From Perkinsus olseni (Eukaryota; Perkinsozoa; Perkinsida; Perkinsidae): DNA of 64,000 nucleotides. How positions within the stretch are numbered: the stretch's first letter is position 1; the number at the start of each line of letters is the position of its first letter. Of this stretch, positions 1 to 13,564 are shown in pieces. Made by a program: the position numbers and the translations under genes. Under the pieces are notes generated by a model. The model saw only the letters and a program-made list of their open reading frames with translations, did not search any database and was not told the DNA's origin. Where the stretch lies: contig JABANP010000019.1 of the NCBI GenBank assembly GCA_013115135.1, positions 1 to 64,000 of the forward strand, in the 5' to 3' direction.

Positions 1-399
1 CCTAATCGTACGACTTAGTTTGTGAGAGTGGCGGTGTTATCATTCTAGTATGACATTCTCATAGCCCCCGCTTGGTTATTGTTGTTACTGCTGATGCCGA
101 GCATATGTCCTTGCTAACATCTCGTTATTGTTCAACCAAGTCGTAATCTCAGTGGAGCGATTCACCGTTGTATTTCGGGTTTATTGTCGAGAGCGTGGCG
201 CGCTGGCCTGCGGGAAAGGTCTCTGGGTAATAGGAATTCGCGGTAGTGAACTTCACAACTCGATGCTCAAATACCACAAACATCACTTCAAACGTTTTTT
301 CTGATCCATTCAAAGTAGAAAACTCTTCGCCCCTTCAGCATTCGCTACCGGTAACCTTCTCCAATGCGGAGCTGCGCATCTGCAACGTGTTTCGACCAA
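1..399. other. Flank downstream of first MATE gene
   Basis: No convincing coding exon. The short open frames here have no recognisable motif and overlap the 3' flank of the MATE gene. Confidence 0.4.
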
Positions 400-2676
400 T
401 TAGTACCTGTACTTGTCGAAGCATGTGAGTTCGAATGACGTGCCTACAAACTCACATGCAAGGATCGCCGTGTACGATGCAGCAATGACTGATGCACCAG
501 CTGCAAAGCCGAGCCACATACCATCAACACCGAGCCCTACATCAACCTACAACAAGGGATCGATGTACACGATAAAATGATCTCCTCATTTGGTCCACAT
601 GATGTGGATGAGATCCTCCCGCAGTCTCAGTCTGCGCTAGTCTGTTATCAATGAAAACTCGTGATGGAGTCTCGTGAGAGCATGGCGAATCGGGATGTCG
701 CGGAAGTGTGAGGGTTTCTCTTACTGATAAAAAGTATCCCAGCGGCAACATGAGAATATAATAAGAGAAGATATTCACCGGGGCAGCATACCGCTGTATA
801 CCTTGGCACAGGCAGAGTATTGTGGAGTTGGGAGTTACTATGGGGGCTCACCTAAACCCTTGAACACGCCCTGCATGCAGCTCTGGGCGAAGTCGAACGG
901 TATAATAAGACAAAGTAGAGGACGGACCAAGTACAACTCATAGACCGCGACCTGTCATATGTGTATTCAGCAGAGGATGCCAATAGCCTTACCTCAGGTT
1001 CCTTCTCGGCATAAAGCCTAACGATTGAGCCTCTGAAGATGCATAGCAGGAGAATCACGATGGTGATCATAGACCCACCAATAACCACACCTGCCTTGCA
1101 GTAACTGATGTGAAAGTATCGAGGAGTATCATGAAGCGACGGAAAACTCTCGTGGTCGGCGGCGGGTCGGATCCGCGCTTACAGCTTCGCTAGATGTAAT
1201 TCGCCAGCCCCTACTGCACTGCCAACCTTAGCGCTGAGTCCAGTCTGGAGACCGTAGCTCAACATGAATATCTGTAACGTGGCGAAGGGTAGTCGGTGGT
1301 CGGCCCGAGAGAAGCTTTCGTAGATGGTGGCTTACAACGACGAAAAGGTTGCAGATCGACACGTGAGCTGCGAGCTGATTCGAATCGTGGAGGAGGCCGA
1401 CGATCTGAGGGAAATGTTTGCGAGGTCCAGGCTGCATGTGGGGGATCCTACCAAAGTTGCTATCTCATAAGCCCACCATTCAGAGCATAAGGTTATCATA
1501 GATGGTATACCAATCTTAAGATACTCCCACCATCCACGGAACATAGCCCGCGTGAATCTTGGTAGAGCATCTCGAGGTATGGCTGTGATAGAGGGATTAA
1601 TCATAGCAAATACAAAATACCTACACAACATCAGCCAATAATAGATGAGGGAAGATGCCATCAGTCCTACAGTATGCCCAGTACCCAGCAAGTTGTATAG
1701 GTAAGAGCCATCGCGCTGCCTGCCCCGGCCAACCCTGAGACAGGGTTCACCAAAACGTAGCACCAGAATACCTGAAGTAGATATCGATAGGAATGCTGAA
1801 GACCAGACAGGCAGCGTATCGTTAATTTCAGGCTCTCTGAGCGATACCCCATGCGTACATGCAGGGCTGACGTTATAGCATATATCCAGGTACATACATG
1901 GGGATGATGGTAACATAATAGGAACCTCATAATACAGTCATACTGTATAGCTGGCCATATACCAATACTTGCACTATTAACCTGATCATGGTGAAGATAT
2001 TTACTGAGGTACATCTCGGAGGCCTGGTGCTTACGTATCTCATGGCGTGATTGGCAATAACAGGGTCTTGGCCTAATAGGGTGAGAAGCACTTCCGTCAA
2101 TTGCAGTAGTCCAAAGAGCACTGTCTGATGAATAGGGAATAAATGGACACGAAGAGCAGAGGTCGATACTCACCGACATGGCCATCGCAATGATCATGCC
2201 CCGCGCCATACTGGTTGATGCTAGTTTGTGATCGCCCTGGCCTCGACCTGAGATGCGGCATCAAATCCAGAAACAAGGCTGGACTGACTCTGCGAAACTA
2301 GCGTCTCAATGGCCTGGTTCATCCCGTATCCACAGGACACACCACCAATATTGAACACCTACCAACGACGATGACGATCACGACAGGCTCCTCTGGTACG
2401 GCTCACCAGATTGGCTAAGCCGATGCCTGCAAGCATATCAGCGTCACCAAGTCTACTTATAAAATACACGTTGATAGTTTGCGGTATGTAATTGAGCACC
2501 ATAGAGATAACCTACAGTGAGATAGGGGATGCATCGAACAAGCAGCTGCTGTAGTGGTACGGTACCTGAGGTCCTCCAATGCTTGCTAGGCCCTTCATGC
2601 AATCAGTCAGTTGCGGTGGTTTCGAGGCGCCGCCGGTCGAGGGAAAGAATAATGGCTGGTGTAGCTCTGAATTCAT
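400..2676 (-). CDS. MATE-family efflux transporter (copy 1)
   Basis: A multi-exon membrane transporter of the MATE (multidrug and toxic compound extrusion) family, which exports organic cations or drugs in exchange for H+ or Na+. The start (CAT at 2674-2676) gives MNSELHQPLFF. The first intron follows GGPQ at about 2565. Recognisable MATE pieces, in order, are NYIPQTINVYFISRLGDAD, a GYGMNQAIETLVSQS segment, LLTLLGQDPVIANHA, RFLLCYHHPHVCTW, GIPSMITLCSEWWAYEI, CMQGVFKGLG before a GTGAGC donor, RYAAPVNIFSYYILMLPLG, and a last exon ending at a stop at 400-402. Exons are 60-220 nt and introns about 45-60 nt. A paralogue lies immediately upstream on the same strand (3451-5577) with the same intron positions. 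Substrate is unknown. Family assignment is firm; exact junctions are estimates. Confidence 0.8.
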
Positions 2677-3450
2677 AATATGGTAATAACGTAAATCACA
2701 AACTGTATGGATGAGACTATCTAGCCGCGTTCCCAAGTCTAATCAGGGGCATCCGCTCTTCTGGAACATGGATGCCGCATAGCCGAGCTGGAGATAGAAC
2801 TCGAGTCTAGGTCGGTCTTCTGTGCGTCTGTAATTCGATTGCATGCTCCGTCAACTCAGTGCAGCATGAAGGGTATCTGATTATCCCCTCGAGTGCCATG
2901 AACGGCTTCGACACGATGGGCTCGATCACGGAATTGTTGCGCTCTCTTCCAACGACCCTTGACGTAGGATTGTGATGCACTCAGAACATTTGACCTGGGC
3001 TAGTTCTGTGGCGTGTCTTGCTGGCCGCCGTCATTATCATCATAGTTTGTATTTCCAGTTTGTATTTCCCATAACATATTTACAGCGCTGACCTCCGGTC
3101 CTTTGCGTTTGATGAATGGCTCATGAAGGTCAGACTCCATGCACCTCACCGCGATAATTTGAACTCAATATCGCAGGAAACAACTAAAAGACAATTCATA
3201 CCAAGCGCAACCTCAATGATAACGAAGGACGGAAACATCAATAATCGATTCCTTACAAGCACATGCAAAGCCGCATTCAAGGCCACCTGAGATTTAACTT
3301 CGAAATAGCTAATGAAGCTTATTCCGATAAGGAGTATCAGATTAGATATTCACAGTGCTGCTCTCTTGATTCTAACATGGGCTGCTTCCATGTGTTTTGA
3401 CCAGTTTGTACCTGAATGATTGTGCTTCCGTGGTTGGCACTATGCTGAGG
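2677..3450. other. Spacer between the two MATE genes
   Basis: About 770 nt between the start of copy 1 and the stop of copy 2. The segment just below the copy 2 stop resembles the end of copy 1 (a CAGGTAC...TGGTC block), so the 3' flank was duplicated with the gene. No gene seen. Confidence 0.45.
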
Positions 3451-5577
3451 TCAGACAATACGTTTGAGTATGATGGAATAAGAGGACGCTACAGCTGCAA
3501 CACTGACTATGAACGCCGTCCACATACCGAATACTCCCAGTTCGAAATGTATCTGAAGCGAGGCGAAAGAAGATGGGATGCTAACAGTGGGTGGCCGGCA
3601 GCAGGTGGGAGCCAAAGAGAGCACTTACACAAAAAAGATAACCCAGGGGTAGCATGCAGAGGTAATAGGAACAGAGATTGACTATTGCCGCATAGCGCTG
3701 GATACCTGCTGGTAATAGATAATGACTGTCATCGCATAGTTATCCGGCGACGGCAATGACGCTGGGCGGCTGATGATGCTCACCTAAACCCTTGAAGACT
3801 CCTTGCATGCATGCTTGGGCGAAGTCAAACACCTCCTGTATGCCGAGGTACGGGAAGAGAAGGGTTGCAAGGTACACGGAGACCTAGGACAGAGGTGATG
3901 TTGCCGGTGATGATGGTGCTGCAGGATGACCATGACCTCAGGCTCAGGGGCTGAGTAGAAATTGACGATACTCATCTTGAAGGTTATGAGGATAAATTCG
4001 ATAACGATGAGCATACCACCTCCCATGATGACGGCGGCCTTGCAATACCTGAAGGGCACCAAACACGGAAGTAGGGAGCTGAGGATGTCGACTCGAAGGA
4101 CGAAGAGCTCACGTTCGCGCCAGATGCAAGTTGCCTGACCCAACCGCTGCACCAATCTTGGCACTCAAGCCGGTCTGTAAACCGTAGCTCATCATGAACA
4201 TCTGGCAGGGAAATCGAGCAAAACAACTGCGACGGTGCCCACCATTACCATCTTACCAAAACCGATACGTTACAGACGGAAACATGGGCTGCAAGTTGTG
4301 CCGAGTCTTGAAGGAGGCCTACTATCTGAAGGAGCATGCGAAGTGACAGGCACGGGGAGACGAGGAAGCCTGACCAGTGTGCAGATCTCATAAGCCCACC
4401 ATTCAGAGCATAAGGTAATCATAGATGGTATACCAATCTTAAGATACTCCCACCATCCACGGAACATAGCCCGCGTGAATCTTGGTAGAGCATCTCGAGG
4501 TATGGCTGTGATAGAGGGATTAATCATAGCAAATACAAAATACCTACAAAACATCAGCTGATAATAGATGAGGGAAGATGCCATCAGTCCTACAGTATGC
4601 CCAGTACCCAGCACCCCACAAAGGTGAGGGCCATGGCAACACCAGCCCCAGCGAGGACAGAAGAAGGGGTGACCAGCAGGTAACACCAGAGTACCTGCAT
4701 CAGAGACCTCGATGCCGATGGCAGAAGTGATAGTGTACATGCAGGGCTGACGTTATAGCATATATCCAGGTACATACATGCGGATGATGGTAACATAATA
4801 GGAACCTCATAATGCAATCATATTGTATAGCTGGCCATATACCAATACTTGCACTATTAACCTGATGATGGTGATCAAGATACTCACAGGGGGTAATAGA
4901 GATAGCAGCACTGACGTAGTCCATAGCATGCTTGGCCACCACGGGGTCTTGGCCGAGGAAGTTGAGTGCTACCTCAGTGAATTGTAGCACGATGAAGAGA
5001 ATGGTCTGATGAGAGGAATGCGATGGCAGCCATGGATAGCCACCTTTCGGTACTACTGATAAGAGCAGGCCTATGCACATCCCCTTGGCCATATGGACGG
5101 AAGCTAGGTGATGGCCACCATGTCCACGACCTGTTGAGAACGTGATGTGTAGTACGGCTAAGACAGCTGCTCCCTGTCGATACTCTGTGATACTAGTGTC
5201 TCTATAGCCTGATTGATGCCATACCCACAGGACACACCTCCGATGTTGAAGACCTAGTAGATATGAGGGGAAGTGAGAGCGTTATGAGCAATTAGTAGCT
5301 CACTAGGTTAGCCAAGCCAACAGCAGCTAACATGTCGGCATCCCCAAGTCTGCTGATGAAAAAGACGTTGATGGTTTGCGGTACATAGTTCAAGACCATC
5401 GATATAATCTGATAGGAGAATCAACACGTTACCGAGGACGGTTGGTAGATGGAACAGGTGAACACCCACCTGTGGGGCCGCGATAACTGCCAGGTTAGTG
5501 ATGCATGATCTGAGCTTAACTTCCTCTCTGTCGATACTCGGCAGCAATGGTTCCACGGATGTATCACCTCCATTCAT
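3451..5577 (-). CDS. MATE-family efflux transporter (copy 2)
   Basis: Tandem paralogue of the MATE gene at 400-2676. The start at 5575-5577 opens with MNGGDTSVEPLLPS. It then reads TNLAVIAAPQ, a 60-nt intron, NYVPQTINVFFISRLGDAD, GYGINQAIETLVSQS, VALNFLGQDPVVAKHAM, IWPAIQYDCIMRFLLCYHH, SVLAGAGVAMALTFV, GIPSMITLCSEWWAYEI, CMQGVFKGLG, and a last exon with GVFGMWTAFIVSVAAVASS ending ILKRIV at a stop at 3451-3453. Two internal stretches (about 4390-4613 and 4737-4880) are almost identical in DNA to the matching parts of copy 1, while the parts between them differ. The predicted role is export of small organic compounds across the plasma or vacuolar membrane. Confidence 0.8.
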
Positions 5578-5861
5578 TGTGAGGGTGCAGTAGTAATTGT
5601 CAAGAAGGATATCAATAAGAGAGGAGGTCAAGAGTGCTTCAATGTTACCAGTCGGCTGCATGATAGAAGACATCGAGTGCTGCTCACAATGGCGTTGTTG
5701 CACAACCCTACGTTCTGTGTCGCCCACAAACCACCAGAGTACTCAAGGGAACCTCTTAAGTCTGGTCACGCCCAAGAATTAATGACGCAACGCATGGCGA
5801 ATGAAATTGCGAAGTGTGGGCTTAGGCTACAAGCACTTGATAAAAAACACGGTTGCTGGCA

Positions 5862-7020
5862 TCACACATGGAGGGTGTACAGATACCTCTCCTGAGTGCT
5901 AGGGTCTACATCCAGCCATACCAACCCTTCCCGTAATAGTGAGGAGGACGCATTGTCAGTACGCTCAGCTGTCCAGTCGAGCTGCCGTGCTAACCTGAAG
6001 ATAAGTCCCCACAGTGGACGTAGGATACGTGTAGATCGTATTATTACTCAGTGAGGGATATGTGACCTCCCTGGGACACTATAAGGCTGATAGCTGAGGT
6101 TTGGTCAGCATTGAAGGCGTCTGGTACTGAGCTGATAAACGCCCTACACAACACTCCAAGTACAGGGTCATCAGAGCAGCAGCAGCAGCATCGTTGTTGG
6201 GGTATACTTATTACTTGCCCCTCTCTCCCCATACGATACTAACACCTCCTGCGCCCAAGACTGATAACTCCGATATCGCCTTCGTTACATCTTCCCTGCC
6301 AACATCACTCTTGGCATGGTTGTAGCCTACAACTTGTAGGGAGAGGCTGTTGCTGCCTCTACTACTACCTGGATATAGCGTCAGAGGTAGTTGCACGGAC
6401 ATTCTGCAACATTGCAAGGCAGTCATCCATATCCAATAGTCCACCATTGTCCTCACGCGTTGCTAGGCATAACGTTAGTATCTATTATTATAGGAATGAG
6501 CGAAGGAGGCCGGCAGCAGGGTAGCAACCTGTCGCTACCTGTACGCCAAGCTCTGCATAAAAGCGGCCAAGTCCCAGCATGGACCCGAACACTGACTTCG
6601 TGGCTAACAACGAATAGCACGGGATTGAAGCATTATATAGTTACAACAACACTTACACTGCAAGGGGTCTACACCAACGGACTGGCACATACCCAGGAAC
6701 TGTGCTCGGAATGTGGCATCGCTCTCAATCTTAGACCGGTATTTGGTGGCGAATTCCTAATGGAAGGCGCCATCTTGCTACTGCTGCCGGTGACACTACG
6801 AACACCGCAGTGTATGGTCAGCACCTGTAGTCTCTCTTTAAATGTATCACATTGCTCTTTGACGGTTTCTAATCTGACTGCCTCTAGGGACTCACCAATC
6901 CTCTCCATCCTTCTCTACTAAGACAATAGTAGTACATCCTAGTACTAGTGATCAGTGACGTCCTACATTCTCCTGCCTTCTACGGGCAACTCCAGCAGCA
7001 CCCAATCCACCACGACGCAT
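5862..7020 (-). CDS. SNF8: ESCRT-II complex subunit VPS22/SNF8
   Basis: A homologue of VPS22 (EAP30/SNF8), the winged-helix subunit of ESCRT-II. ESCRT-II works on endosomes to sort ubiquitinated cargo into multivesicular bodies. The start at 7018-7020 gives MRRGGLGAAGVARRRQEN, matching the basic N-terminus of the family. After short introns come EFATKYRSKIESDATFRAQF, MCQSVGVDPLQSTKSV, FGSMLGLGRFYAELGVQ, NGGLLDMDDCLAMLQNV, VTKAISELSVLGAG, SSVPDAFNADQTSAISLI and LDWTAERTDNASSSLL, ending LYTLHV at a stop at 5862-5864. All joins can be made in frame with GT-AG introns of about 45-70 nt, so this gene needs no frame change. Length and domain order fit a complete protein. Confidence 0.88.
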
Positions 7021-7705
7021 TAGCAACAAGAACAACACTGATGGGAACTGATGAGGTGCACCCAATTGGGTGAGGGGGTCTCTCCACAAGCTCTGCTGAT
7101 ACCAAGCCTTGGATCGTCTATCAATAGGCTCGGCTCGTGATGCGCTTATGGTAGAAAATGAAGGTAGTCTACCCTCTAGAGCGGTCTAATTATGACCTCC
7201 TACTGTACGGCAGTGGGCCTTGATGCGCTTCACGCCCGAACTAACTTACACAACATCATTGGGCCATTGGAAAGGAAGAGTTACTTGGGATACTCATGGA
7301 CTGATTGACGGCATCGTTGTTGTTATCACTATCCGCCTGTTGATATACTACCTACCATCAACACTTCCTTTGGTAGGTCCTGGAGTTGGCCATTATCATT
7401 ATCGGACCTCTCCGTGATGAATCGTCTACACGATCCATGATACACTAAAGTCCGTATTATTATTATCATCAGTAAGGACGCAACTTTTCTATCATCACTA
7501 AGATTCAGCAACCGTGAATCGATGAAGAGTTTATCATCATTCGATAAGCATTAACTTCACAGCTTTGACGAACATCATAATGTGATTCCAAATATCAGAA
7601 TAGCTGAAGGGCGAGCGCGGTATTTTGTGGCGCAGTGACAGATCAGTGAAAGGTGATCTCCGCGCAAGATCCGATCCTGAGTTGAGATGATCTCAGTTGC
7701 TTTCT
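7021..7705. other. Divergent spacer between SNF8 and EF-hand gene
   Basis: About 685 nt between two outward-facing starts, so it should hold both promoters. No coding exon, clear repeat or recognisable promoter motif was seen. Confidence 0.4.
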
Positions 7706-10678
7706 ATGTTAGCCTCCCTAGCGGTGTATACTGATGTATGGGCTCGAAGCCCTCAAAGTCGTGGTACTAAGAGGTCTAGGGCTAGTACTTCCTCTGGCAC
7801 TTCCCTTCCGAGAATCCCTAGTGCAGCAACAACAACCAGGGCCCCCACTGCGTCATCATCCCTACACAATTCAAAATCACTTCACGGCGGTGATGGCGGG
7901 GAACGGATTGCTGATACGAGGAGCACAGAGGCGAGGTGGCGAAGGAGTGGTATGTCGGCACGACAACAGCGTTTACTCCAGTACAGTGAAGTAGCACGGG
8001 CAGTATCCCGAGAGATGATGCGCTGTAGACCGAGAAGGGGAGTTCATAGTACTAGGTCTTTGAGGCCTGGATCGTCAGTAGATCGGTCAGAGGCTCTACC
8101 GTCACTAGCTAGTGGTAGTAGTACATGGTCCACTGGCGCGGCGCTGTGGTCAGAGGATTCCCTTGAAAAGGGTAGTATGACGAACAGTAGACAAGAACAC
8201 TCTCGTGGTACTTACGTGCATGAGACGAGTGAGGACGAACGTATTAATAGGATAAGACAGAAGAGATTTGAGGAGGCTATGAGGCGTAAAATGGCTGCCA
8301 AGAGGAGTGCATTACAGCGTGTTAAGCATATTGAGGACCTCTTCAGAAGACATAGTCAATGGGCTGACAAACTCGATAGGTAGTAGATAAATACCCCTTG
8401 ATAATACTGTACTGTGATCTTAGGTTACGATTGCAGACTTTGGACGAGGTAAGAGGCCTCACTACTGCCCTATCCCAGATGAAGCATCAGTATGCACAAG
8501 TACATGAGCATGGTCACCAAGGGTCTAGGCTAGCATCAAGTGGTTATGATGATGGTCATAGTGTCGGTGGTGAGCTCGAAAGCCAGCGAGTAGTAGACTT
8601 CTGTCTAAGACGGGTGTACGAGGAGGTTGGGTGGCACTTTTATCCATGGGAGGAGGATCCTCTGCAACTGCCGCTGCAACTGCCACTGCCACTGCATGTC
8701 ACAGCCACACGGCAGGAGAGCCATGGAGATCAGCCCATGATACCCATAGTGATCAAGATACCTACAGATGAGCGACCATGTGAGGTGGCACCTACGATAA
8801 CCGGCCATGGGTCGTCGAATCTGCTCGTACCACTCACTCCGAAGAGGGATAGCAGGCCATCTTTGAGAAAAGGCCAACTCCGACGGAACACCTGTAAACC
8901 CACATTGCCGGAATCTTTGCTGGACACTAGGACTCTTGAAGAACTAGGCCCTATCGAAGGCCTTAGAGAAGCTTTGAAAGGACTGTGTGGTGGAAGCCTG
9001 CGCAAAGCATACAACCTAATGGACCTCAATGGCAATGGTGTACTATCTGTCGTAGAGTTCCAGGACGGGTTAACCCGTCTAAGGGTGCCATGGATGGAAA
9101 TAACAGGATTGAGTGAGAGCAGCAGCACTGTGATACTTTGTGAGCTCACTCCTTCTCAGAAAGTATACGAGAGCTTTTCCATATGTTTGATGCGAATGGT
9201 AATGGCCAACTGAATTTAAGAGAAGTGCTAGGTTTTGATGACACCACCAAGTGGGAAGACTTGCCAGAGGAGCATCAATGGTGATATCATTCTCAGTAAG
9301 ATTCGCAATAGCAATTATAGATCTCCCTGCAGGTCACACTACGTCCGTAGTGTATCGGATATGCTTCCATCTAGAGATGGATCTCGAGGGGTGAACAGCA
9401 GCGGGGACCCTGGGGAGGAAGCTAGGTCTGATAGGTAGTGCCTTGCCTCTGGTAGGGTGATGATGGTGATGCTCTGTTGGTAGAGAGGCGGTATGGGTCT
9501 CCACAGCCCTTCCTCCAGAGCAGAAAAATAGCACGGGTTAATAAAGTATATGAATCTAGACGACGTCTACAGACCCTCTTCAGGCTGGGTGTCCCCAATG
9601 TGGCTACACGGTAATTAGGGGCCACAGGAGGCAATAGTCAGTCCATCGCCCCTCCTCAGATACCTTCATCACAGTACTCCAGAAGGGGAGCGTTTAAGTA
9701 GAGTAGTAGCAGATGATACGAGTTTGAGGTGTCAAGATATGATCAAGTCCATGAGCATCAGCAGAAGGCATCTTCAAGACATCACTACAGACCTTTATGT
9801 AAAGATGACCACCACCCATCATTCTTTCACCTCTACCACCCTCCCCCTCTTCAGACAGCATTGGCTAACTCTTCATCCTTGGACGTAGCCAGCTTTGCTG
9901 CATCAAGTGGAGGTGGTAGTAGTGGCGGTAAACACAGGTAGTACCTGACGGCGGCAGCGGCGGCGGCGGTTAGCCTCTAGCCCTACCTGTATGTATGCCC
10001 TCTGCTTCAGTGAAATGGCTGCCGCAGCTGAGAAAGTCGCCATGGAGCGAGCGAGAGTGAAGGCAGCTGCTGCCTCTGGTCTATCTGCGGGTAGTAAAGG
10101 CAGCATGTTTGGCAGGAGGAATAGTGAAGATTACATAGATAAGGTGGGGTAGCAATACCGCCCTCTCCTGTACCACATGATCCTGCTGCTGCTGCTACTC
10201 ATGCTACATTTTGAATGCAGGTTACGTTTTTTGCGACGGTCGAGGATGAGCTGCCCGAGTCGGAGAGGAATGTCCGGCGGGTGGCCCGGAAGCTTGGTAT
10301 ACCGATACTCGATGCGGAGGAGGTCTATCGGAATTTCCTCAAAGTGAGTTGTCCCCTCACGGCAGCGGCCATCATACACCGTATCAGATGGATGAGGATG
10401 AGTCAGGGGTTATTGAACGGGATGAGTTCGAAAAGCTCCTACTCAAGGTCTGCAAGGTAATTATAGCAGCAATATTCCGACGACTCTTTCTCAGTAGAAG
10501 CTAGTGGCCTCATTAGGTAACGGAAATGCGTCAGAGTAAGTTAGACGAGTTTTGGCGTACCGCCGACAAGAATCACAAAGGAGCGCTCGACTTCGTCCAG
10601 TTCCTCATATTCTATTGGCGGCATTTGGAAGGCAACCCCCTCACAGATGCGGCTATTGAGGCGGCTCTCAAGGATTGA
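7706..10678 (+). CDS. EF-hand calcium-binding protein (four EF-hands)
   Basis: A multi-exon gene with a basic, Ser/Arg-rich N-terminal half and a C-terminal calcium-binding half. Exon 1 (7706 to about 8380) ends in a charged helix and joins to LQTLDEVRGLTTALSQMKHQ after a 45-nt intron. EF-hand loops are DLNGNGVLSVVE (about 9020-9057), DANGNGQLNLRE (about 9195-9230) and DEDESGVIERDE (about 10390-10430), all canonical. A fourth, DKNHKGALDFVQ (about 10577-10613), lacks the final acidic residue and may bind poorly. Between them lie a helical exon (MERARVKAAAASGL) and one reading LPESERNVRRVARKLG. The stop is at 10676-10678, 106 nt before the next gene. It is probably a calcium sensor or scaffold; no family name can be given. 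The upstream start is uncertain. Confidence 0.7.
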
Positions 10679-10784
10679 TCACCATGTGCTTTTGCACGAT
10701 CATTGATGCAAGTCGTAACCAGCATTACTATGCGGCCTAGTGTTCGAGTCATGGTAAACAGCAGGGTCCCTAGCCTGCTCATCA

Positions 10785-13564
10785 ATGCCCTCCCCTACTA
10801 CTACTACTAACAGCACAGCCAGTGGTCATCATCATCACCAGCAGCACCGTCATTCTAGTACAGGCTCTATCAACACTCAAAAGGACTTATCAAAACTACG
10901 TAGTAGCTCCGCCATTGCCAGGGGTTATCAAGAGGATGAAGACGAGCTAGGTAGCTACGCTGCTGTTACTACTGCTGGCCGTAGCATGATGGTATCGCAG
11001 GTTCCCCGGGCCTGTCTTGGGTTCATCATGGAGGTAAAAGATGCGATCCAGATATGGGTACTCCTCACTCGGACGTGATAGAGTCCACCCTCACAGACCT
11101 CTACCAGATAACAATGGCATACGCTTACTGGTAATGCTTAGTAGTATTTCATCGTGTGGTGGAGGGTAGTAATCATCCATTTCCCCCCTGTTTCAGGCAG
11201 GCTGATAAGACAGAAGATCATGCAGTCTTCGATGTCTACTTCCGCAAGTGCCCCTTCCACGGCGAGTTTGCAGTATGTGCAGGTGATGATGTGGTATTAG
11301 TGTATCCCGCAGCCGCTGCTGTCGTGTAGGCATCGATGAGGTCGTGAGGTTCGTCAACACATTCTGTTTCACGCCCATGAACATCGAATATCTCAAAGTG
11401 AGTTTTCCAAGGACACTGTACAGCAGCAGCTAGCCTTCCGTTTAACGTTTAGACCCAACTACCAACTGCCTCCGATGAGTTCTTCCAATATCTCCTCACA
11501 CTTGATGCTAATGATGTAACCATACATGCTGTTAGAGAGGGCGACGTAAGACTGTCCCCCTCCTCCTGTACCTGCGCACACCTCCCTTCTCCAGTTTGTG
11601 TTCCCTCGTGAGCCTGTCTTACGTGTTGGTGGCCCATTGATTGTATGCCAGCTCCTGGAGACTGGTATTCTCAACCTCCTCAACTTCCCTTGCCTAGTGA
11701 GTAGCTCTCTGTTCCCTAAGGAGGCCACCGCTACCCTACCTCAGGTGGCGACACAGGCGGCGAGGTTGCGTATAGCGGCCGGTGATTCAGCTAGACTAAT
11801 GGAGTTTGGATGCCGCCGAGCTCAAGGCCCTGACGGAGCGCTCTCGGCCAGTCGCTACGCCTACATAGGAGGCTTCGATGGTACAACTGGCTCAGGCGTA
11901 ACTCTGTCGTACTATCTCCGCTCTTGGATCAGCTACTTCCAACGTGAAAGCTGGTCATGCCTTCGACATCCCCTTGGGGAGGCACTCATGCACACGCCTT
12001 CGTCACCAGCTTCCATGGACTGGAGGATCTGGACAAGCCATGCAGGCCACCAGACGCAGCTAACCGTACTACTAACTATCCGACTCACATCACATTGCAG
12101 TCTCATGGCCTCCTCCCCCTCCTCAGCGGATTCCCTTGCTGGCCGAGTGAGGACCAGAAATTTCGAGCAGACCTGCGTGCAAGCAAGGATTGATCTCTGC
12201 ATCGCTCTAGGCATCAGTGTAGTACCTGATGTCGGACTGCTCTGCATGCTTTGCCCTACCTAGGTCGGTATGTGTAATGATGGTGAGCTGGTGGCCTTCA
12301 TCCGCTACGCACAAGCCTTCCCATCAGCCTTCCTGGCGTTGGTTGACACCTTCGAGACTCTATCCTCCGGCATTCCCAACTTCCTCAGTGTTGCTCTTGG
12401 ACTCTGGAGGACTGCACGCTCCCAGGCTATTGGGATTCGTCTTGACAGTGGAGACTTGGCGTGAGTGTTTTCAATCACTTCATTAAGAATGACGTCGGTC
12501 AAGCTTAGATACCTCAGCATTAAAACTCGCGAGTTGTTCATCCGTGCAGCAGATGCCTTCGCGAGCGAGGGATTTACTTTCATCCGCGAAGGTGAGGACG
12601 TAGTAGAAGACGTCCGGTGGTACATGCTGCCCTCCCTGTTCAGCCAACATAGTAGCATCTAATGACATCAACGAGGATGTTATGATATCATTGAAGGAGC
12701 AAAAGCATAGCATAGATTCTTTCGGCATCGGTGAGACGACTCCCTCACTCTCCACCTAATACTGGATCTCGCACAGGCACCAATCTCGTAACCTGCCAGG
12801 CACAGCCAGCTCTAGGGATGGTGTAATTTCGAGCTGAGGGCCCTGGGCTTCCTCAGCTCACCTTTGGTAGATACAAATTAGTAGAATTGAACGGTCAGCC
12901 TAGGATGAAGCTGTCTCAAGATTTATCCAAGCAAGGAATCCCTTCTCGAAAGGCGCTGTATAGACTGTACGCGTGATTCCTTCCGTTGGTCTCAAACTAG
13001 TCCTTGTCGTTGGTGTAGGTATGGTAGAGATGGTATACCTATTCTAGATCTCATGCAGGGTGTTGATGAACCCGAACCTAAGCCACATGAGAGAGTATTC
13101 TGTCGCCACTTGTTTGATGAACAGAAGAGGTATGCTAGTAGGAGCTCGTCATCATTGCACTCCTCATTCTCCCTTCTGCTGCTCAGATGCTACGTAAACC
13201 CTGAACGTGTTAAGAATATGTTAGTTTGCATCTGGGACCATGGTAATAGAAGTGGCGGACACGACCATGTACTCTCAGCCGTGGACCCTCAGGCAAAGCC
13301 AGCCATTTATCATTATCCCCGAAGACAGCAGGAGGGGATCGTCCTGATATCCACAGCGCGAGAGAGCAGTTCGACAAGGCAAGGCGATCCTTCAGACAGG
13401 ACCACCTGAGGCCTGTAAACCCCACACCGTGAGTCGTTTGTTTTACACTGCAATTTCGTATGGCACTGGGATCCTCAGGTACAAGGTGAGCACCTCAGGA
13501 AAGTTCTTTGATTTCTATAGAAGATTCTGGCAGGAGACAGTGCCTGTTAGAGAGTTCTGTTAGC
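10785..13564 (+). CDS. NAPRT: Nicotinate phosphoribosyltransferase
   Basis: Converts nicotinate and PRPP (with ATP) to nicotinate mononucleotide, the first step of the Preiss-Handler NAD salvage pathway. A low-complexity His/Ser/Thr-rich leader precedes the family start [19 protein letters not shown] (about 11080). It continues with [85 protein letters not shown] then [68 protein letters not shown], and a C-terminal exon ending [10 protein letters not shown], stop 13562-13564. The catalytic-region signatures are present and length is normal. At 11971-11980 the frame moves by one base between AFDIP and GGTHAHAF with no room for an intron. Confidence 0.88.

Noticed and set aside
6640..6720. Apparent frame break in SNF8 around GVDPL
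   Set aside because: Using the GTAAGT donor instead of the nearer GTGTAAG gives an in-frame LQSTKSVFG.
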